From Dehalococcoidales bacterium (lineage in GTDB: Bacteria > Chloroflexota > Dehalococcoidia > Dehalococcoidales > UBA2162): a stretch of DNA of 7,498 bases. The position numbers and the translations under genes are program-made. Positions 1 through 6,046 of this stretch are shown here, in pieces (within the stretch, counting starts at the first letter, position 1; every line of letters begins with the position of its first letter). The stretch is taken from assembly GCA_016932435.1 (NCBI GenBank), contig JAFGCW010000084.1, positions 1 to 7,498 on the forward strand, in the 5' to 3' direction. Below the pieces are notes generated by a model that made no database searches, was not told the DNA's origin, and saw only the letters and a program-made list of their open reading frames with translations.

Positions 1-569
1 ATCCAGTCCGAGAATTCCAGTAGTTTTTCTGGGTCATTATTCATTACATCGTTGTAATAGCCTACGGCATCCAGCATAACTGCTCCGCCGGTATGTTTAG
101 GGAAATTCTCATTAGCCAGTCCTTTATCCCAGTCCTGATACACGTACCGGCGATATTTCATCCATCCCGGAGTAAGCCAGTAAACATCCTTTCCGTTTCT
201 TATTTCCTCTCTCTCTTCCTCGCTAGCCAGCATATCCACGCAATGAGTAGCTTTTATTCTGGAAATTCTGATTCCTGGTTCTACCTGTTCCTGAATGATG
301 GTGTCTATCTTGCGGTAGAGATCATCAGCGTTCACATAGCAGAATTTTCCTCCGTAGACGACAATAATATTAGAAGTATATTGCTTGGCTTTCCCGATTT
401 GCTGGATAAGCTGGCTTTCAAGTTCACGTGGTATCTCGTGTCTACCCGGCTTGGTATATATGATTTTCGTGGTATCTATCGCACCTGTATCTCTCAGGTA
501 GTTCAATTCCATATTTAGTGTGCCGCACGCGACTATAGCGTAATCCTGGAATGAAGTCTGATTTTTCAT
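1..569 (-). CDS. DUF1638 domain protein, C-terminus beyond the window
   Basis: I read 189 residues from an ATG at 569 with GGAG starting 11 bases upstream; the frame is open to the window edge, so the C-terminus is missing. It matches my memory of DUF1638 (PF07796): an early ACGTLNMEL segment (residues 14-22, Cys15), a YGG..C segment (72-77), a THCVDML segment (108-114) and the block WLTPGW (131-136), which is usually the family's clearest mark. The biochemical role of DUF1638 is not established as far as I know, but its genes recur beside corrinoid methyltransferases, and this context agrees. There is no signal peptide or membrane segment, so it should be cytoplasmic. Cys15, Cys77, His109 and Cys110 could form a metal or cofactor site (inference). 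It is the last gene visible in the minus-strand run, 39 bases after the small zinc-ribbon gene. Confidence 0.8.
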   Translation of the reverse strand, partial: MKNQTSFQDYAIVACGTLNMELNYLRDTGAIDTTKIIYTKPGRHEIPRELESQLIQQIGKAKQYTSNIIVVYGGKFCYVNADDLYRKIDTIIQEQVEPGIRISRIKATHCVDMLASEEEREEIRNGKDVYWLTPGWMKYRRYVYQDWDKGLANENFPKHTGGAVMLDAVGYYNDVMNNDPEKLLEFSDW

Positions 570-608
570 CGTGTTTCTCCGTCAGTTAGGATATTAATAT
601 TGCACTAC

Positions 609-752
609 TTAGTCAAGGTGAACATGCTCGCCGACGAGTGGATTACCACATACCGGGCAACTGGCGATCAGCGGTTTTTTACATTTGGGGCAAACTCCGG
701 GCTCCTTCTGTTCGTATAGACATTGCTGACAAACATATTTAACGTATTCCAT
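609..752 (-). CDS. 47-residue zinc-ribbon / rubredoxin-like protein
   Basis: A short gene with ATG at 752, a strong GGAGGTGA just upstream, and a TAA stop at 609-611. The 47 residues hold three CxxC knuckles (Cys8/11, Cys21/24, Cys32/35) and a C-terminal GEHVH with His43 and His45. The first two knuckles resemble the rubredoxin-like domain of rubrerythrin-type proteins (YVC..C, then CPKC). The third resembles a zinc-ribbon half (CPVCGNPLVG). Four cysteines can hold one Zn or Fe, and the third pair plus the histidines could hold a second. It starts 19 bases after the flavoprotein gene, so the two are probably co-transcribed. Partner and function are unknown; small electron carrier (Fe form) or structural/regulatory zinc protein are the two readings. 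The strong ribosome-binding site and dense motif pattern make it a real gene despite its size. Confidence 0.8.
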   Translation of the reverse strand: MEYVKYVCQQCLYEQKEPGVCPKCKKPLIASCPVCGNPLVGEHVHLD

Positions 753-771
753 ATGTCACCTCCAGATAAGA

Positions 772-2085
772 TTACCCTATCTTATTAATCAATGCCCTTA
801 TCCCACCTCCTATCGGATCCATGCCGGTCGCAGGTGAATAGGGTGATTCTAACAAAGCCAGCTTTTGAAGAGGAATTTTCTCGGTTATAGCAAGGGTCAG
901 TTCATTAATAGAACCTCTCATCGTCTCTTTCGAGATAATCTGCGCACCGATTAAGGTAGCTGTCTGACGGTCGGCGATAAGTTTATAGTGTATGAGAATA
1001 CCACCTAAGTGAGGTCGAAAGGCAGGAGCACTCATCGTAATCGATACTGTATCCAATCCTTCCTCACAGGCTAGTCTTTCGGTAAGACCCGACGTATATA
1101 CCTGGTGTCCAAATACACCAATAGAAAAGGTCTTAAGTATGCCTTCGTAAGGGGTTGTATTTCCGGAAATTAGGTTTGTGGCAGCTAGGTCTCCGGTTTT
1201 ACCGGCAGTTGTTACCATCTGGTGCTGGGTCTTCGAGCCGGTAATATAGTCGCAGAGTTCAACACAATCGCCGGCAGCATAGATATCAGGGTCATTGGTC
1301 TGCATATAATCGTTTACTAATATACCTCCGGTTTCACCTATATCAAGATTTGATTTACGTGCTAGTTCAACGTTTGACCTTGCTCCTGTGGCAAGGAAAA
1401 CAAAATCCGTTTCCAATTCACGGTCGGAAAGGTATACATTCTTTTTATGAGTATTACTTTTTATACTCTCTATACTGGCTGGCAGGATTAATTCAACGCC
1501 GTTGTCTCTAATAACCTCTTCTAACTTTTCGGACATATCATCATCCAGAAAAGCTCGCAGAATGCTTCGCCTGACGAGCATATAAACTTTGTTGTAATTT
1601 CTGGATGCAAAGGTTAGAGTCATCTCTATCCCGATTGCACCTGCTCCGATAACCGCAGCGCTTGTGTATTCGGGAATAATATTCTCAAGCGCTTTGCCGT
1701 CAGCGATATTCGAGCTGATAGTGAATTCACGTTTCCCATCAAGTCCGGGAATAGAGGGAATGGAAGGCACAGCTCCCGGACACAAAATGAGTTTATCATA
1801 AGGGTGACTTTCACCTCTGGCGATAATCCGTTTCTCTCTCCTGATAATGTCAGTTACCTCGGTATTCAAATGGACATTTACATTACTCTGTTCAAAAAAG
1901 TGACCGGGGTAAAATATATCACTCCAGCTTCCGATTCCTCTAAGAACGAAGGGTGGTTCACAGGGCGCGTATCCTATCTCATTCTGGGTGCTGAATATAT
2001 CTATCTGGGATTCTTTATCCAGTTGCCTTATACGCCCCGCGGCACTCCTGCCCCCGGCACCGGCGCCTATAATACATATTTTCAT
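772..2085 (-). CDS. FAD-dependent CoA-disulfide-reductase/NADH-oxidase-type oxidoreductase
   Basis: A 437-residue flavoprotein of the pyridine-nucleotide-disulfide oxidoreductase superfamily. An N-terminal FAD Rossmann motif GAGAGG (7-12) is followed by the single-cysteine active site YAPC with Cys42, as in CoA disulfide reductase, NADH oxidase and NADH peroxidase, rather than the CxxC pair of thioredoxin or lipoamide reductases. A second Rossmann motif GAGAIG (147-152) binds NAD(P)H. AAGDC (270-274, Asp273) contacts FAD. The C-terminal third is the dimerisation domain, ending in SPYSPATGMDP, a variant of the SPVWDP-like end of CoA disulfide reductases. Length is normal for the family, with no rhodanese extension. 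The ATG at 2085 has GGAG about 8 bases upstream. It follows the thioredoxin gene by 40 bases. The likely reaction is NAD(P)H-dependent reduction of a disulfide, persulfide or oxygen species; the substrate cannot be told from sequence. It is cytoplasmic. Confidence 0.85.
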   Translation of the reverse strand: MKICIIGAGAGGRSAAGRIRQLDKESQIDIFSTQNEIGYAPCEPPFVLRGIGSWSDIFYPGHFFEQSNVNVHLNTEVTDIIRREKRIIARGESHPYDKLILCPGAVPSIPSIPGLDGKREFTISSNIADGKALENIIPEYTSAAVIGAGAIGIEMTLTFASRNYNKVYMLVRRSILRAFLDDDMSEKLEEVIRDNGVELILPASIESIKSNTHKKNVYLSDRELETDFVFLATGARSNVELARKSNLDIGETGGILVNDYMQTNDPDIYAAGDCVELCDYITGSKTQHQMVTTAGKTGDLAATNLISGNTTPYEGILKTFSIGVFGHQVYTSGLTERLACEEGLDTVSITMSAPAFRPHLGGILIHYKLIADRQTATLIGAQIISKETMRGSINELTLAITEKIPLQKLALLESPYSPATGMDPIGGGIRALINKIG

Positions 2086-2125
2086 CGTTTTACTCCGTGT
2101 AATTCTTTCAGTGCCCGGGATTATT

Positions 2126-2449
2126 CTAAAGTAGGCTATCTACCATACTGCGGATATTATGCTCCGGAGTTGCGCCGAGTATTGAGTCCACCTGACTGCC
2201 GTTCGCAAAGAATATCTGCATCGGGATACTCATTATCTGATATGTGGTCGCGGTATTTGGGTTTTCATCAACATTAAGCTTACAAAATTTAAACTTACCG
2301 TCGTACTCTTTAGAAAGTTTATCGTATATAGGAGTAACCATCCTGCAAGGACCACACCACGGTGCCCAGAAGTCCACTTCCGTAGGTATATCAGACCCGA
2401 TAACCTCTTCCTCGAAATTTTGATCCGTGACTTCTACCACTTTACTCAT
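2126..2449 (-). CDS. Thioredoxin
   Basis: A 107-residue thioredoxin of standard length and single-domain form. The redox site is WCGPC at 31-35, preceded by the expected DFWAP strand and buried Asp26. The cis-proline is Pro76 in SIPMQ, where most thioredoxins have SIPT; Met after the cis-proline is a modest deviation beside the substrate groove. One extra cysteine is Cys56. The ATG at 2449 is preceded by AAGGAGAAAAT, a strong site. It lies 31 bases after the ferredoxin gene and 40 bases before the flavoprotein gene. It reduces protein disulfides in the cytoplasm. No CxxC-type thioredoxin reductase is in the window, and the adjacent flavoprotein has only a single active-site cysteine, so its electron donor is unclear: ferredoxin-linked or NADPH-linked reductases elsewhere are both possible. 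Confidence 0.95.
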   Translation of the reverse strand: MSKVVEVTDQNFEEEVIGSDIPTEVDFWAPWCGPCRMVTPIYDKLSKEYDGKFKFCKLNVDENPNTATTYQIMSIPMQIFFANGSQVDSILGATPEHNIRSMVDSLL

Positions 2450-2480
2450 ATTTTCTCCTTCTATTTAGCCCGTTTTCTAT

Positions 2481-2774
2481 TTATAACCTGCCTATTCTTG
2501 TGATCACATCATCCAATCTTTCTTTTAGTTCTTGAACACAGGTATGAAGTTCAGGGAATGAAATGGGTGTTATCTCTATTATGGCATCCTGTGGGCATAC
2601 ATCAGCACATATCCCGCATTGATTGCACTTACTTTGGATTATTTGTGCCAGACCCGATTCCAGCGATATAGCATTCCTGGGGCATGATTCGGCACACAAC
2701 CCGCACCCGGCGCATTCTGTGTTCTTTACCCGATAATTGGTGATTTTTGATTCTTCGTCCATTCTGTTTTTCAT
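2481..2774 (-). CDS. 2[4Fe-4S] ferredoxin with C-terminal helical tail
   Basis: A 97-residue bacterial-type ferredoxin. Two full CxxCxxCxxxCP motifs are present: Cys21/24/27/31 and Cys50/53/56/60, spaced as in clostridial ferredoxins, so each should hold one [4Fe-4S] cluster. Around this 42-residue core are a polar N-terminal leader of about 20 residues and a 30-residue tail with an extra Cys79 and a helix-like VQELKERLDDVITRI stretch that may be a docking or dimer segment. An in-frame TAG lies three codons upstream of the ATG at 2774, which limits the start to this ATG or Met5 at 2762; neither has a good Shine-Dalgarno sequence, so translation may be coupled to the CooC-like gene 33 bases upstream. 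It is a low-potential electron carrier, and its position right after the ATPase suggests they work together (inference). Confidence 0.92.
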   Translation of the reverse strand: MKNRMDEESKITNYRVKNTECAGCGLCAESCPRNAISLESGLAQIIQSKCNQCGICADVCPQDAIIEITPISFPELHTCVQELKERLDDVITRIGRL

Positions 2775-2807
2775 ACTACGGTGCTATATCCAGGGTGAAC
2801 CCACATA

Positions 2808-3587
2808 CTAAACGGGTATTGGCAAACCTGACTCAGACAGGATAGTATCCATAATTCGCTCCGCTTCGATCACGGCTGCCCCTCTCTCTGGAATTACACC
2901 CTCCATACTCGAGTTATAAATCGCTGAGTCAAAATTAATGACGCCAGCAATATCGATGTTTCGATCCCGTAATTCTTTTTTTACTCTTATACACACGTCC
3001 GTAGATGGTGATTTATTAATAATTCCCCAGACGTGTTTTATACTCATTTCGGTAGCCAGTTCAAATATTTTCTGCCCGACAGTGATCGATTCAAGAGGAG
3101 GTTCGATAACAATCAGTACGCCATCGATACTTGTGTCGACCCCTCTGCCGAAGTGTTCCACACCGGCTTCCATATCAACAATGACCAGTTCGTCGTTCTG
3201 TAAAGTAAGTTTTTTTAGAAATTCCCGACTGAGTACACCCATAGGGCAGGCGCAACCCTCAAGAGACTGGAGGATTTTACCGATGGCGACGAACTTGATC
3301 CCGTCTTTTTGAAGCATACAGTGCTCGGGAATATCATCCATCGTGATACGGGATTCACTGAGAACATTCGCATTACCCATCTTTGCTTTCAAGCTATTCT
3401 TCCCGCCGACCAGATCCATGAGAGGTACCGGTGGATTGTCAAAACCGAACATGCGGAAAAGCCCTGAGTTCGATTCATCGGCATCTACGACTACTACCCG
3501 GTAACCTTTTTTTCTCGAAACGTTGGTCAAGAGAGCAGCTACCGTACTCTTACCACTTCCACCTTTACCACAGATCGATAATTTCAT
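2808..3587 (-). CDS. CooC-like P-loop ATPase (MinD/ArsA/NifH class)
   Basis: A 259-residue SIMIBI-class ATPase. It opens with a deviant Walker A, GKGGSGKST (7-15), with signature Lys8 and P-loop Lys13. VDADES (34-39) is the switch I region, and IVDMEAGVEHFGRG (136-149) is the Walker B/switch II region. A CxC pair, Cys112 and Cys114 in GCACP, falls where CooC1 from Carboxydothermus has its metal-binding cysteines (from memory). CooC/AcsF proteins dimerise on ATP binding and help insert nickel into CO dehydrogenase or acetyl-CoA synthase. NifH-type [4Fe-4S] ligands are not evident. The ATG at 3587 has GGGAGGG upstream, overlapping the end of the previous gene, which stops only 6 bases away. The family call is secure. 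The client is not: no CO dehydrogenase subunit is here, and it may mature or energise a different metalloenzyme. No symbol is given because many CooC homologues are not true CooC. Confidence 0.85.
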   Translation of the reverse strand: MKLSICGKGGSGKSTVAALLTNVSRKKGYRVVVVDADESNSGLFRMFGFDNPPVPLMDLVGGKNSLKAKMGNANVLSESRITMDDIPEHCMLQKDGIKFVAIGKILQSLEGCACPMGVLSREFLKKLTLQNDELVIVDMEAGVEHFGRGVDTSIDGVLIVIEPPLESITVGQKIFELATEMSIKHVWGIINKSPSTDVCIRVKKELRDRNIDIAGVINFDSAIYNSSMEGVIPERGAAVIEAERIMDTILSESGLPIPV

Positions 3588-3593
3588 TCTTAC

Positions 3594-3809
3594 TTAACCC
3601 TCCCTTGTATATTCACTTTGTACGGTTTTATGTACGCTTACCTCTGGATCAGCCGAACTACCTCCTGCAGTAACACAATCCGCTATGTTTATGTGTTCTA
3701 GTTCAACATTGTAACCACATTGCAGGCACATTTCATGCCATCCATCGAAGTCAACATAGATCATAATATCACCACCACATCGCGGGCAGCTTCTCAGTTT
3801 CCATTTCAT
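3594..3809 (-). CDS. 71-residue zinc-ribbon protein of unknown role
   Basis: A short protein with a zinc-ribbon N-terminal half: Cys8/Cys11 in CPRCGG and Cys28/Cys31 in CLQCGY, 16 residues apart, with DFDGWHE between. This is the usual knuckle geometry for one Zn. The C-terminal 40 residues are low in motifs and probably flexible. The ATG at 3809 has an AAGG about 9 bases upstream, and the gene ends 6 bases before the CooC-like start, with that gene's ribosome-binding site inside the junction, so the two should be translationally linked. Tight linkage suggests a role in the same maturation or electron-transfer step, perhaps metal handling or protein contact; this is inference from position only. 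I do not recognise a named family. Confidence 0.75.
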   Translation of the reverse strand: MKWKLRSCPRCGGDIMIYVDFDGWHEMCLQCGYNVELEHINIADCVTAGGSSADPEVSVHKTVQSEYTREG

Positions 3810-4036
3810 AGTGCGTACCTTCTATTGAGGTCACTCCCGTTGATCTGTCGATATTTGGCAGCTGGCATATCCACACTCGTGACTTCAGTTCCCTTCTTTC
3901 TTTGCTTTCTCCGAATAAAGCTCCAGTTCATCCAATTGTTGTTACATTGATGGCGGAACAGAACGGTATGGCTACCTTTCCTTAAAGCTGGCTATTTCCC
4001 CTTCTATTTCCTGCATTTTTTCATTCATTGCAGTCG
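3810..4036. other. 227-base gap in the operon, the longest in the window
   Basis: This stretch between the ferredoxin and zinc-ribbon genes holds no intact gene I can support. Most of it is filled by the broken helical-protein frame (3885-4028). The remainder, 3810-3884, carries only the ribosome-binding site for the zinc-ribbon gene. I saw no clear terminator hairpin, so transcription may pass through. I also saw no confident promoter. Confidence 0.5.
3885..4028 (-). pseudogene. Possible broken gene for a small helical protein, two in-frame stops
   Basis: The frame from ATG at 4028 reads MNEKMQEIEGEIASFKER, then TAG (3972-3974), then PYRSVPPSM, then TAA (3942-3944), then QQLDELELYSEKAKKEGN and TGA (3885-3887). 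All three pieces are in one frame and look like a single 47-residue protein: two charged helices joined by a proline-rich turn. A similar pattern (helix, then a PxxSVPPxM turn, then a Q-L-x-E-L-E-E helix) is familiar to me from small proteins of anaerobes, but I cannot verify this here. TAG and TAA act as ordinary stops in neighbouring genes, so general recoding is unlikely. The start is 8 bases after the ferredoxin stop and lacks a good Shine-Dalgarno sequence. The simplest reading is a decayed gene; the first 18 codons alone are too short to trust. Confidence 0.4.
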
Positions 4037-4306
4037 CTATATTCCATATGCCGGTGTTTTACCTGGGTGTAAGCTTTGCCACTTTTCCAAAAGTTGCTCC
4101 TTTGTTTCCTTATGATCGGGATCAGGGACAGGTGCTCCCATCGGGCACATCTCTACACAACGCGGGGATTCATAATTACCAACACATTCGGTACATTTAT
4201 CAGGATCAATTACATAGATGGTATCTCCTTCCGAGATAGCATCATTCGCACATTCCTGTTCGCAGGCTCCGCAGGTAATACATTCATCGGTTATTTTGTA
4301 GGCCAC
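4037..4306 (-). CDS. 2[4Fe-4S] ferredoxin, Allochromatium/YfhL-like type
   Basis: An 89-residue ferredoxin. The first cluster motif is CITCGACEQECA (Cys9/12/15/19). The second has an insertion between its second and third cysteines: Cys38, Cys41, then eight residues, Cys50 and Cys54. That loop and the C-terminal extension after CPMGAP are marks of the Allochromatium vinosum/YfhL-type ferredoxins, whose two clusters have unusually different and very low potentials (family knowledge). The start codon is GTG at 4306, chosen because AAGGAG sits 8 bases upstream and the MAYKITDEC beginning is typical. It follows the 80-residue unknown gene by 27 bases. It differs clearly from the second ferredoxin in the cluster, so the two are not a recent duplication and probably serve different partners. 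Confidence 0.93.
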   Translation of the reverse strand: MAYKITDECITCGACEQECANDAISEGDTIYVIDPDKCTECVGNYESPRCVEMCPMGAPVPDPDHKETKEQLLEKWQSLHPGKTPAYGI

Positions 4307-4333
4307 TATAACTTCTCCTTCGTTGTATATTTG

Positions 4334-4576
4334 TTATTCCGTAGCTTTAACCCATATCCGGTACATTTTCTCACCACTTTGTTCATAGCATTGGAATCCG
4401 GTTGTATCTATTACCTCTGTCTCTACATTCTCGATACCCTTTAACTCTATACACTGGCTAAGCCAGTTTTTATAATGCGTCCCTCCACCAAAATAGACCT
4501 TCGTCCATCTTGTGCCGTCTTTATCTACTTTTTGCTGTATGGTTTCCTCTTCAGCCATTCGCTGTCGAATTGTCAT
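4334..4576 (-). CDS. 80-residue conserved-looking protein, function unknown
   Basis: I do not recognise a named family. The protein is soluble, with a charged N-terminus (1-20), then a compact region: TKVYFGGGTHYKNWLSQC (25-42), an acidic VETEVIDTTG stretch (51-60), FQCYEQSGEK (61-70) and a C-terminal MYRIWVK strand. Two cysteines (42 and 63), His34 and a glycine-rich turn (30-32) are the features likely to matter. The pattern of short strands suggests a small alpha/beta fold, possibly an accessory subunit. The ATG at 4576 has AAGGAT about 12 bases upstream; Met7 is a possible alternative but has no better site. It lies 48 bases after the MtaA/CmuA-like gene and 27 before the ferredoxin, all on one strand, so it is likely a dedicated partner of the methyl-transfer or electron-carrier proteins (inference). 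Confidence 0.7.
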   Translation of the reverse strand: MTIRQRMAEEETIQQKVDKDGTRWTKVYFGGGTHYKNWLSQCIELKGIENVETEVIDTTGFQCYEQSGEKMYRIWVKATE

Positions 4577-4624
4577 TTCTAGGCGCTTATCCTTTTTCCC
4601 CTTTTATCACTCGTTTTCGTTTTT

Positions 4625-5968
4625 TTATAATGTCGTCCCTTCATACCTGCCATATTCGTTGACGGCATCCATTATTGCCCGAAGATTGTCTGCGGTGGTT
4701 TCTTCTACCGAAGAAGCTCCGGTTAATATGTATCCACCACCTCTACCACAAGTATCAATGAGTTTATGGCAGTACTCCTTGATTTCCTGCGGAGTACCCG
4801 TACTCAGTAATGACGTGGGTACGTTACCGGCGATACACGAAGCACCGCCGAGGACTTCCTTAGCTAAATCCATATCAGTACGTTCGAACCACCATACTAC
4901 CGAACTTCTCGGCATGTCCCTGATAACCTCCAGGCGTTTGTCATAATATGATTCAGCAAGGGGCATTGGTACGAGACCTTCGTTGATTATCCCTAGAAGT
5001 ACGTTCTTCAGAGACGGCCAGTAGAATATATTAAACTGTTCGCTCGACATGAAACCGTCAGCTCCTTTATGTAACGGCATTGGAACGATCGGACTCAGGC
5101 TAGCATCCGCTCCCTGTACTGCCATATCGATAGTCATCGGTGTTATTTTTTCAAGAGCTTCAAGCAACTTATCAGGTTGTTTAAACATATCCAGCATTAT
5201 TCCTTGAGTACCCCGCAACATATCTCCTATCATATCGAAAGGTGCTCCGGAAAAAGTACCACCAAAAGGCGGATATCCTTCAGTGAGTTCTTCATGATTG
5301 GCTTCAGCGATAACCTTCATCCATATTTCCAGCTCCTTACCGGCATCCATTAGTGCCTGAAAAGCGGCTTGGACATCCGGTCTTCCGAACGGTGCTATGA
5401 ATCCCATTGGTATTCCTGACATCGGGTTGAAAGCGTTGAGATATTTCAGGGGTTCAAGTTCTCCGGCTATACGCGGCATGATGACTCTAAGCCAGAAGTC
5501 TGACGGGTCCTGAATCAGGTGGTCGTACTCATCTGCCTTCATATACTCACCCTCGACATACTGATAAGTGCGGGTTTCAGGGGCGAGTCCATGTCCAGGC
5601 CACTTCATCAACTTATAATCAATCCTTTCAAATACTCTTCCCGGCCACACAAGCCCGGCGCCCATAGCAGTATCCATATCGAAGTCCTGTCGAAAATTCT
5701 TCCATGCTCTACGAAGTTCTTCATAGTCATACATGGTTTTCATAAGAGTAGTACCTGAATAATACGCCGGGAAATTTCCAGCCGGGAGGAAAAAGGGGAC
5801 GCGATCGGGCTCCTCCATTTTTATAGCATTGACCAGCCTGGTTACCCGTTTCCGGTAACCTTCCTTAGCCTCAGGACTTACGAATTCTACGCCCGGAGCT
5901 TCAAGCCATTTCCTAAATCTTTCTTCTCTCTTCTCTTCCCAGGACAGATCGGACCATTTCTTTTCCAT
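4625..5968 (-). CDS. MtaA/CmuA-like uroporphyrinogen-decarboxylase-fold methyltransferase
   Basis: A 447-residue member of the URO-D superfamily (COG0407), a TIM-barrel group including HemE, methylcobamide:CoM methyltransferases MtaA/MtbA and the chloromethane enzyme CmuA. Visible family marks are PDRVPFF (54-60), KWPGHG, GADGFMS with Asp304, the segment around LAESYYDKRLE (338-348, Glu339), RTD (363-365) and CIAGNVP (378-384) followed by LLSTGTP. A HemE role is unlikely: the gene sits in a multi-copy redox cluster and no haem genes are near. The HxC zinc pair and later cysteine of CoM methyltransferases are not evident; Glu339 and Cys378 are candidate replacements. A charged N-terminal extension of about 30 residues is absent from the neighbouring paralogue. 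ATG at 5968 has a strong GGAGG. It probably transfers methyl to or from a corrinoid protein; substrate unknown. Confidence 0.82.
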   Translation of the reverse strand: MEKKWSDLSWEEKREERFRKWLEAPGVEFVSPEAKEGYRKRVTRLVNAIKMEEPDRVPFFLPAGNFPAYYSGTTLMKTMYDYEELRRAWKNFRQDFDMDTAMGAGLVWPGRVFERIDYKLMKWPGHGLAPETRTYQYVEGEYMKADEYDHLIQDPSDFWLRVIMPRIAGELEPLKYLNAFNPMSGIPMGFIAPFGRPDVQAAFQALMDAGKELEIWMKVIAEANHEELTEGYPPFGGTFSGAPFDMIGDMLRGTQGIMLDMFKQPDKLLEALEKITPMTIDMAVQGADASLSPIVPMPLHKGADGFMSSEQFNIFYWPSLKNVLLGIINEGLVPMPLAESYYDKRLEVIRDMPRSSVVWWFERTDMDLAKEVLGGASCIAGNVPTSLLSTGTPQEIKEYCHKLIDTCGRGGGYILTGASSVEETTADNLRAIMDAVNEYGRYEGTTL

Positions 5969-6046
5969 TTGTAACCTCCGTTAATACCTCTCGTGGATTG
6001 AGATTCTATTTGTCCGTCAGGAATTTTACTGTGTTTAGCTCTTTTT

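Noticed and set aside
1626..1814. A 62-codon minus-strand frame inside the flavoprotein gene.
   Set aside because: It is out of frame with, and wholly inside, a gene with clear FAD and NAD(P)H motifs.
1804..2277. A 157-codon plus-strand open frame, and similar plus-strand frames at 93-518, 4512-4946 and 6546-6914.
   Set aside because: They lie opposite well-supported minus-strand genes, lack recognisable motifs and ribosome-binding sites, and are shadow frames.
2808..3587. Assignment as nitrogenase-like reductase NifH/BchL.
   Set aside because: The P-loop class is shared, but the inter-subunit cluster cysteines of NifH are not evident, whereas the CxC at 112/114 matches CooC.
3806..3931. 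A 41-codon minus-strand frame (MNWSF...RRYAL) whose TGA overlaps the zinc-ribbon ATG as ATGA.
   Set aside because: The overlap hints at translational coupling, but there is no ribosome-binding site, the composition is a basic run typical of an out-of-frame reading, and it overlaps the more coherent helical frame in another phase.
3972..3974. In-frame TAG read as pyrrolysine in a methyltransferase cluster.
   Set aside because: The same frame has a TAA thirty bases later, the protein is not an MtmB/MtbB/MttB type, and TAG terminates at least three normal genes here.
4625..5968. Assignment as HemE (uroporphyrinogen decarboxylase of haem synthesis).
   Set aside because: The fold matches, but multiple tandem paralogues, the divergent core motifs and the redox/methyl-transfer neighbours fit the MtaA/CmuA side of the family better.
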